Below are positions 14,004-19,671 of a stretch of 19,671 bases of DNA, piece after piece. Positions within the stretch are counted from its first letter, which is position 1, and each line of letters opens with the position of its first letter. A program made the translations under genes and the position numbers. The DNA comes from Clostridium sp. CAG:167 (lineage in GTDB: Bacteria; Bacillota; Clostridia; Lachnospirales; Lachnospiraceae). The notes under the pieces are model-generated. The model was given only the letters and a program-made list of their open reading frames with translations. It had not been told where the DNA came from and searched no databases. The stretch is taken from contig HF998339.1 in assembly GCA_000433735.1 (NCBI GenBank), positions 40,327 to 59,997 of the forward strand, written 5' to 3'.

Positions 14004-15320
14004 ATGAGATTCCTGAAATATTTGGGGTGTCTGACCGTAGTTTTTCTTTGTCTTACCGGTTGCGGAGCGGCGAAAGGGACGCCGGTTTCTACAGCGACAT
14101 CGCCGGCAGTAGAGACGCCGGCTCAGGAGACCGGAACCACCGGAGTGGTCAAGAAGATTGACACAGCGGCTCAGAAGATCACTTTTTACAATGTTTCGTT
14201 TAATACAGTAGAAGAATATCAATATAGCGGGGGGACGGAGATTTTATCCCAGAATTCCGTGGACAAGTCTATGTCCCAGGTAGAGCCGGGACAGGTGTAC
14301 CGGTATGTGACAGGATCCGGCAGCCAGATGCTGACCAGAATGCAGGAGGCGTCAGATATACAGCAGCTGCAGGAGGCGTCTGTGACGGTGGATGCTGAAA
14401 AGAAGCAGATCACGGTAAACGGGGATACCACATATGCGTATACGGATAATCTGGTTGTGCTGTCAGATGGAGAATCCATCGAGCCGCTGGAGATCCTTGA
14501 CAGTGATCAGGTCACTTTCCGCGGGGTAAAGGGACTGGCTTATTCCCTTGTTGTGACGAAGGGACACGGATATATCAAGCCTACCGGGTACAAAGATTTC
14601 CTGGGAGGCACACTGACGGTAGAGGGAGAGGCCATTGTACCGGTTTCCAAAGAGATGCTTCTGATGGTGCCGGAGGGACAGCAGAAGATGTCTATGGTCA
14701 ATGGAGACCTTACCGGAGAGGTAGAGGTTCAGGTTAAGCGTGGACAGGTTACCAAAGTAGATATGAAGAAATATCAGTCCCAGATGCCGGATACGGCCAG
14801 AGTTACTTTTGAGATACAGCCTCAGGGGGCAGAGTTGTATGTGAACGGCAGTCTGACCGATTACAGCAAGAAAGTGCCGTTAAAGTACGGCAATCATTCT
14901 ATTAAGGTTGTGCTGGAAGGATACAACGATTACAGTGGCGTAGTAACCATCAAAGACGCCGGACCTACCATCCGGATCAATCTGGCTGAACAGGAAGCAC
15001 AGGTGGACTCTTCAGACGGCAGTTCTTCGGATTCTTCTGTTTCCTCTGATTCAGACAGCAGTAGCAGCCAGTCGGAACAGGAAAAGACAGATACCGACCA
15101 CAAGATCACAGTCAGTGCTCCGGCAGGAGCCGCCGTTTATATCAACGGCACTTACAAAGGAGTGGCACCTTGCAGTTTCACGAAAGTGATCGGCAGTGTG
15201 ACATTAACCCTTACCAAAGAAGGATGTACGACCAAGAGTTACAGCGTTACCATTACGGATGATGCCCAGGATGTAAGCTGGAGTTTTCCGGACCTGGAGG
15301 CGGCATCCAGTCAGGGTTGA
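14004..15320 (+). CDS. PEGA-domain surface lipoprotein
   Basis: A 438-residue predicted lipoprotein: signal peptide MRFLKYLGCLTVVFLC, lipobox LTGC (C20), then a Thr/Ala/Pro-rich linker. The central part (about 45-250) is beta-rich and not assigned to a family. Two PEGA domains follow: about 266-320 (FEIQPQGAELYVNGSLTDY ... HSIKVVLEGYNDYSGVVTI) and about 367-425 (ITVSAPAGAAVYINGTYKG ... TLTLTKEGCTTKSYSVTI). A Ser/Asp low-complexity linker (about 334-358) joins them. PEGA domains occur in surface and cell-envelope proteins, so attachment to the outer face of the membrane is expected; ligand and role are unknown. Ribosome site AAGGAGG, 8 bases from the ATG. It has its own promoter and a possible terminator, so it is probably monocistronic. 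Confidence 0.82.
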   Translation: MRFLKYLGCLTVVFLCLTGCGAAKGTPVSTATSPAVETPAQETGTTGVVKKIDTAAQKITFYNVSFNTVEEYQYSGGTEILSQNSVDKSMSQVEPGQVYRYVTGSGSQMLTRMQEASDIQQLQEASVTVDAEKKQITVNGDTTYAYTDNLVVLSDGESIEPLEILDSDQVTFRGVKGLAYSLVVTKGHGYIKPTGYKDFLGGTLTVEGEAIVPVSKEMLLMVPEGQQKMSMVNGDLTGEVEVQVKRGQVTKVDMKKYQSQMPDTARVTFEIQPQGAELYVNGSLTDYSKKVPLKYGNHSIKVVLEGYNDYSGVVTIKDAGPTIRINLAEQEAQVDSSDGSSSDSSVSSDSDSSSSQSEQEKTDTDHKITVSAPAGAAVYINGTYKGVAPCSFTKVIGSVTLTLTKEGCTTKSYSVTITDDAQDVSWSFPDLEAASSQG

Positions 15321-15321
15321 C

Positions 15322-15350
15322 AAACGGCACAGCAGTACAAGCCGTTTTAT
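15322..15350 (+). terminator. Weak terminator-like hairpin after the PEGA gene
   Basis: A 7-bp perfect stem AAACGGC/GCCGTTT (15322-15328 with 15341-15347) with a 12-base loop and only four T before AT. It lies just past the stop codon. The short U run makes termination partial at best. Confidence 0.45.
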
Positions 15351-15396
15351 ATAAAAAGAATTTCATGCTGAAAAAGCAGCAGACAAGGAGGATATT

Positions 15397-17130
15397 ATGG
15401 GTTATAAAGAGACTTACGAGGCATGGCTTGCAAATCCTTATTTTGACGAGGCCACAAAGGATGAATTGAAGGCGATTGCAGGGGATGACAAAGAAATCAA
15501 AGAGCGTTTTTATGCAGATCTGGAGTTTGGTACAGCTGGTTTGAGGGGAATTATCGGAGCTGGTACAAACCGCATGAATATATATACGGTGCGTAAGGCG
15601 ACACAGGGACTGGCAAACTATATTATCAGCCAGAAAGGCCAGGAAAAAGGCGTGGCTATCGCCTTTGATTCCCGACGCATGTCACCGGAATTTGCAGATG
15701 AGGCAGCCTGCTGTCTGGCAGCCAACGGAATCAAAGCGTATGTATTTGAATCCTTGAGACCGACACCGGAACTTTCCTTTGCAGTGAGAGAACTGGGATG
15801 TATTTCCGGTATCAACATTACAGCCAGCCACAATCCACCGGAGTACAACGGATACAAAGTATATTGGGAAGATGGCGCGCAGATCACACCACCTCACGAC
15901 ACCGGCATTATGGATGAGGTTAAGGCAGTGACAGACTATGCCACAGTGAAGACTATGGACAAAGAGGCTGCTATCCGGGCCGGATTGTATCAGCAGATCG
16001 GACAGGCTGTAGATGACCGCTATATGGAAGAACTGAAGAAAAATGTTCTTCATCCAAACTGCATCAAAAAAGCGTCCAAAGATCTGAGGATCGTTTACAC
16101 ACCATTGCATGGAACAGGAAATATTCCGGTTCGCCGTATCTTGAAAGAACTGGGATTTGAAAATGTGTTTGTTGTACCGGAACAGGAACTGCCGGACGGA
16201 GAGTTCCCAACTGTCAGCTATCCAAATCCGGAGGCAGCAGAGGCCTTTGAACTGGCGTTAAAACTGGCGAAAGAAAAGGATGCAGATCTGGTACTGGCTA
16301 CAGACCCGGATGCAGACCGTCTGGGCGTATATGTAAAAGATACGAAATCAGGAGAGTATATCTGCCTTACCGGTAATATGTCCGGAAGTTTTCTGGCAGA
16401 GTATGAGATTGGTCAGAAAAAGGCACTGGAAGGAAGCCTGCCGGAAGACGGCGAGTTGATCAAGACCATCGTAACTACCAACCTGGTAGATGCCATGGCA
16501 AAATACTATGGAATCAAAGTGACAGAATGTCTTACCGGATTTAAGTGGATCGGCCGTGAGATCCTCCGTATGGAGACCAGTGGAAAAGGACAGTATCTCT
16601 TCGGCTTTGAGGAAAGTTACGGATGCCTGATCGGCACTCATGCAAGGGATAAGGATGCCATCGTAGCGTCTATGGCACTGTGCGAGGCAGCAGCATATTA
16701 CAAACTCCGTGGTATGACCATCTGGGATGCTATGCTTGAGATGTATGAGCGTTACGGCTATTATAAAGATAATGTGATCGCCATTACCCACAAGGGAATT
16801 GAAGGTCTGGAGAAGATCAAATCCATCATGGATACACTCCGCAAAAATCCTCCGATGAAGTTTGGCAAATATGATGTTCTTCGCACAAGAGATTATGATC
16901 AGGATGTGATCCGGGATGTAAAAACCGGAGAAACTACTACGACGGGAATACCGAAGTCAAATGTATTGTACTTTGAATTGACAGAGGATGCCTGGTTGTG
17001 TGTAAGACCATCCGGTACAGAGCCTAAGATCAAGATCTACTTTGGTATTGTGGGAAGCAGTCTGGAAGACGCAGATGCAAAATCAGAAGAACTGGCTGAA
17101 GTAGTACAGAAGATGCTGGCTGAGATGTAG
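15397..17130 (+). CDS. pgm: Phosphoglucomutase/phosphomannomutase (alpha-D-phosphohexomutase family)
   Basis: Interconverts glucose-6-phosphate and glucose-1-phosphate through a phosphoserine enzyme, feeding GlgC. The 577-residue protein has all four active-site loops: ITASHNPPEYNGYKVYW with phosphoserine S144; DPDADR (303-308) for Mg2+; GFEESYG (403-409) for sugar binding; and RPSGTEPKIKIY (from R537) for phosphate binding. Length and the EFGTAGLRG start resemble the PgcA-type enzymes of Firmicutes, and phosphomannomutase activity cannot be excluded. The ribosome site AAGGAGG precedes the ATG. It lies 92 bases upstream of glgB, separated by a terminator-like hairpin. No clear promoter was found in the 76 bases before it. 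Confidence 0.94.
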   Translation: MGYKETYEAWLANPYFDEATKDELKAIAGDDKEIKERFYADLEFGTAGLRGIIGAGTNRMNIYTVRKATQGLANYIISQKGQEKGVAIAFDSRRMSPEFADEAACCLAANGIKAYVFESLRPTPELSFAVRELGCISGINITASHNPPEYNGYKVYWEDGAQITPPHDTGIMDEVKAVTDYATVKTMDKEAAIRAGLYQQIGQAVDDRYMEELKKNVLHPNCIKKASKDLRIVYTPLHGTGNIPVRRILKELGFENVFVVPEQELPDGEFPTVSYPNPEAAEAFELALKLAKEKDADLVLATDPDADRLGVYVKDTKSGEYICLTGNMSGSFLAEYEIGQKKALEGSLPEDGELIKTIVTTNLVDAMAKYYGIKVTECLTGFKWIGREILRMETSGKGQYLFGFEESYGCLIGTHARDKDAIVASMALCEAAAYYKLRGMTIWDAMLEMYERYGYYKDNVIAITHKGIEGLEKIKSIMDTLRKNPPMKFGKYDVLRTRDYDQDVIRDVKTGETTTTGIPKSNVLYFELTEDAWLCVRPSGTEPKIKIYFGIVGSSLEDADAKSEELAEVVQKMLAEM

Positions 17131-17159
17131 AAGCCAGAGAAATAAAATGGATGTGCCCA

Positions 17160-17195
17160 GGGGAAATGCGCCGGGAGGCGTATTTTCCCATTTTT
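17160..17195 (+). terminator. Terminator-like hairpin between pgm and glgB (terminator or attenuator)
   Basis: A 13-bp stem with two G-U pairs (17160-17172 with 17177-17189) closes a GGGA tetraloop and is followed by ATTTTTATC. It lies 30 bases after the pgm stop and 28 bases before the glgB start. This leaves no room for a normal promoter downstream of it. Confidence 0.6.
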
Positions 17196-17222
17196 ATCAA
17201 GGCGCTTCAGAAGGGAGGACAT

Positions 17223-19472
17223 ATGAATCAGTATTTGGAGCAGTGGGTTGGCAAAGAGTTGACCAAAGAACTGGAAGAAGGCATCATCAATGCACCACAG
17301 GATCTGCTCGGAAGCCATATTTATAAAGAACCGGGAGTACAGATTTTTACCGCATACCGTCCCTGTGCGTGGAATGTGTGGCTTTTGGACGGAAAAGGCG
17401 AAGTTGTAGGGGAAATGGAGCCTATGGAACTGGAGGGGATGTTTGGTTATGTGATTGAGAAGAAAGCCAGACGCCTTACAAAATATGCATTCCGCGTTAA
17501 ATATGGCGAGGACGATATTATTGATATAGAAGATCCTTATGCATTTCCAAGAACGATCACAGAGTTTGACTGTTATATTTTTGGAGAAGGCAGAAATTAT
17601 AAAATATATGAAAAGTTAGGCGCACACAGGGAGAAAGTATCCGGCGTGGAGGGAACCCGTTTTGCCGTGTGGGCACCGGATGCCCGCAGTGTCAGTGTAG
17701 TGGGGGATTTCAATATGTGGGATGCCCGCCTGCACAAGATGATGCTTCACGGAGAAAGCGGTATTTTTGAACTGTTTGTACCGGGAGCCTGGGAAGGGGC
17801 CGTTTATAAGTATGAGATCACGGCCAGAGATGGCAGTAAGGTTATGAAGACGGATCCGTATGGCAATTATGCGGAAGTGCGTCCGGGCAATGCTTCCCGG
17901 ATCACAGACCTGCGCGGATACAAATGGCAGGACAGTGCCTTTATGAAGAAAAGAAACAGCGTCAGGCCGGAAGAGCGGGACCGCATGCCGATGAACATCT
18001 ATGAAGTGCATCTGGCCTCCTGGAAAAAGCGCATTGAAGATGACGATAATGGCAATTACAGCTACAGGGAACTGGCATCTATGCTGGGAGATTATGTAGT
18101 GGATATGGGGTATACCCATGTGGAACTGATGGGAATCGCAGAGTATCCTTTTGATGGTTCCTGGGGATACCAGGTGGGGTGCTATTATGCACCTACCAGC
18201 CGATATGGTACACCAAAAGACTTTATGTATTTTGTGGATGAACTGCATAAAAGAGGGATCCAGGTAATCCTGGACTGGGTACCGGCACATTTTCCGAAGG
18301 ACGAGCATTGTCTGGGGCGTTTTGACGGACTGCCGCTGTATGAGTATGCTGACAGCCGCAGGGGAGAGCATCCGGACTGGGGTACCTATATCTTTGATTA
18401 TGGCCGAAAAGAAGTAGTGAACTTTTTGATTGCTAACGCATTGTTCTGGGTGGAAAAATTCCATATTGACGGACTCCGGGTAGATGCAGTGGCGTCTATG
18501 CTGTATCTGGATTATGGCAAGCAGGATGGTGAATGGCTTCCCAACAAAGACGGTGGAAATGAGCATTACGAAGCGGTAGCGTTTTGCCGCCAGTTAAACG
18601 AAGTTATGAACAAGGAACACCCGGGAGCCTATATCATTGCGGAAGAGTCTACCGCCTGGCCGGGGGTAACAGCACCGGTGAAAGATAAGGGACTTGGTTT
18701 TTCCTACAAGTGGAACATGGGCTGGATGAACGATTTTTTGGAGTACATGAAACTGGATCCGTACTTCAAGCAGTTCCATCATGGACAGCTCTGCTTCAGC
18801 ATTGACTATTATCTCAGTGAAAAATATGTGCTGGTTCTTTCACATGATGAGGTGGTTCATGGCAAGTGTTCCCTTCTGAATAAGATGCCGGGGCTGGAAG
18901 GAGATAAATATGCGACGTTGAGAGCTGCCTATGGATTCTTCTATGGCCATCCGGGCAAAAAACTTTTGTTCATGGGACAGGAATTTGCCCAGAAGCGGGA
19001 ATGGGCAGAGTACCGCAGCCTGGATTGGTTTTTGCTGGATGAGGATGTACGCCACCGTCAGATGCAGGACTATATCCGTGAGTGGAACCGTTTGTATAAA
19101 AAATACGATGCCCTGTATTACAATGATTTTGATGTGATGGGATTTGAGTGGATGGACTGTGACCATCCGGAGACCAGCACCGTTGCATTTGTTAGACGAG
19201 GCCGTACAGCGAAAAAGCAGCTGATGATCGTGACAAACTTTACACCGGTTGAGCAGGATGAATATCATGTTAAGGTACCGTGTAAGGGAACCTTCCGGGA
19301 AATCCTTAATTCGGATGAAGAGCGATTTGGCGGACAGGGACGCTGTAATGAAAAAGCGATGAAGGCGGTGCTGGTTCCGAAGAAGAGAGAGGCGCCGGCT
19401 CATTATGAGATCTGTATGAAAGTGCCACCACTGGCGGCTGTTGTACTGGAATACGATTATATCGCAGAGTAA
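17223..19472 (+). CDS. glgB: 1,4-alpha-glucan branching enzyme GlgB (GH13)
   Basis: Cuts alpha-1,4-glucan chains and reattaches them as alpha-1,6 branches in glycogen. The 749-residue protein has an N1 beta domain (about 25-125), a CBM48 domain (TRFAVWAPDARSVSVVGDFN and following), a GH13 barrel and a C-terminal all-beta domain. Catalytic residues are D421 (LRVDAV), E474 (IAEEST) and D542 (LSHDEVVHG). Their spacing of 53 and 68 residues equals that of E. coli GlgB D405/E458/D526. The start is ATG 17223, with GGGAGG four bases upstream. The frame extends to an ATG at 17151, but that lies before the hairpin, lacks a ribosome site and adds non-family sequence. It ends before a strong bidirectional terminator. 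Confidence 0.96.
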   Translation: MNQYLEQWVGKELTKELEEGIINAPQDLLGSHIYKEPGVQIFTAYRPCAWNVWLLDGKGEVVGEMEPMELEGMFGYVIEKKARRLTKYAFRVKYGEDDIIDIEDPYAFPRTITEFDCYIFGEGRNYKIYEKLGAHREKVSGVEGTRFAVWAPDARSVSVVGDFNMWDARLHKMMLHGESGIFELFVPGAWEGAVYKYEITARDGSKVMKTDPYGNYAEVRPGNASRITDLRGYKWQDSAFMKKRNSVRPEERDRMPMNIYEVHLASWKKRIEDDDNGNYSYRELASMLGDYVVDMGYTHVELMGIAEYPFDGSWGYQVGCYYAPTSRYGTPKDFMYFVDELHKRGIQVILDWVPAHFPKDEHCLGRFDGLPLYEYADSRRGEHPDWGTYIFDYGRKEVVNFLIANALFWVEKFHIDGLRVDAVASMLYLDYGKQDGEWLPNKDGGNEHYEAVAFCRQLNEVMNKEHPGAYIIAEESTAWPGVTAPVKDKGLGFSYKWNMGWMNDFLEYMKLDPYFKQFHHGQLCFSIDYYLSEKYVLVLSHDEVVHGKCSLLNKMPGLEGDKYATLRAAYGFFYGHPGKKLLFMGQEFAQKREWAEYRSLDWFLLDEDVRHRQMQDYIREWNRLYKKYDALYYNDFDVMGFEWMDCDHPETSTVAFVRRGRTAKKQLMIVTNFTPVEQDEYHVKVPCKGTFREILNSDEERFGGQGRCNEKAMKAVLVPKKREAPAHYEICMKVPPLAAVVLEYDYIAE

Positions 19473-19493
19473 GAAATGACAATATAGGAAAAT

Positions 19494-19531
19494 AAAAAGA
19501 AGATCCTTCGCTTAAGAGGGATCTTCTTTTT
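19494..19531. terminator. Bidirectional terminator between glgB and tRNA-Pro
   Basis: A perfect 13-bp stem, AAAAAGAAGATCC (19494-19506) with GGATCTTCTTTTT (19519-19531). It has a T run on the plus strand for glgB and, read on the other strand, a T run for the convergent tRNA gene. Confidence 0.88.
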
Positions 19532-19551
19532 ATGACACTAATAAACAAAAG

Positions 19552-19625
19552 TCGGCGTGACGGGATTCGAACCCACGGCCTCTTCGTCCCGAACGAAGCG
19601 CTCTACCAAACTGAGCCACACGCCG
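19552..19625 (-). tRNA. tRNA-Pro (anticodon CGG)
   Basis: On the minus strand a full 74-nt cloverleaf is visible. Acceptor CGGCGTG/CACGCCG with discriminator A, starting with C1 as usual for bacterial tRNA-Pro; D stem GCTC/GAGC with loop AGTTTGGTA; anticodon stem CTTCG/CGAAG with loop TTCGGGA, giving anticodon CGG (19591-19589), which reads CCG; five-base variable loop AGGCC; T loop TTCGAAT. The 3' CCA is not encoded (the next bases are CTT). The T stem GTGGG/CCCGT has two adjacent wobble pairs at its outer end. Confidence 0.95.
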
Positions 19626-19637
19626 AACAACACATCT

Positions 19638-19666
19638 ATTATATAACGCTGGCGGTAAAAAATCAA
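19638..19666 (-). promoter_or_regulatory. Promoter of the tRNA-Pro gene
   Basis: On the minus strand TTGATT (19666-19661), a 17-nt spacer and a perfect TATAAT (19643-19638), 12 bases before the 5' end of the mature tRNA. Confidence 0.75.
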
Positions 19667-19671
19667 GAATA

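Noticed and set aside
15317..15322. Perfect TTGACA over the stop codon of the PEGA gene as a promoter for pgm
   Set aside because: The expected -10 position reads AGCCGT; the nearest TATATA is about 25 bases away, so spacing is wrong.

Overview
The window looks like chromosomal DNA of a spore-forming Clostridia member, most likely Lachnospiraceae. The grounds are the paired GlgC/GlgD proteins, SpoVG, a CotS-family spore coat kinase homologue, moderate GC, strong AAGGAGG ribosome sites and close packing. The genus is not determined. No prophage, CRISPR array or complete transposon is visible.

Layout. Positions 1-598 (minus) hold the N-terminal part of murC. A divergent intergenic region leads into glgC-glgD-spoVG (797-3492), closed by a terminator. 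A new promoter precedes pth-mfd-foldase lipoprotein-malQ (3598-10193), where spacing is tight or overlapping. A D-2-hydroxyacid dehydrogenase, a Dabb-domain protein and folA follow (10281-12117). Positions 12118-12670 have no recognised gene; they hold a decayed-looking short reading frame and a large imperfect inverted repeat. Next come a 50-residue acidic ORF with its own promoter and terminator (12671-12823), a CotS-like kinase homologue behind a sigma-E-like promoter (12968-13927), a two-PEGA-domain lipoprotein (14004-15320), the phosphohexomutase gene pgm (15397-17130) and glgB (17223-19472). A bidirectional terminator separates glgB from a tRNA-Pro gene on the minus strand.

Function. 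The main theme is glycogen/alpha-glucan metabolism spread among housekeeping genes. Phosphoglucomutase links glucose-6-phosphate to glucose-1-phosphate, GlgC with GlgD makes ADP-glucose, GlgB adds branches and MalQ rearranges maltooligosaccharides. Glycogen synthase (glgA) and phosphorylase (glgP) are not in the window. The spoVG-pth-mfd order recalls the conserved Firmicutes spoVG-glmU-prs-pth-mfd neighbourhood, with glgC-glgD standing where another sugar nucleotidyltransferase gene is usually found.

I do not see a clear new multi-gene system. The least explained part is 12118-12881: the reading-frame relic, the long hairpin element and the autonomous acidic micro-protein gene. Secondary points of interest are the 21-bp tandem duplication at the ribosome site of the Dabb gene, the terminator-like hairpin between pgm and glgB, and the altered catalytic residues in GlgD and the CotS-like protein.
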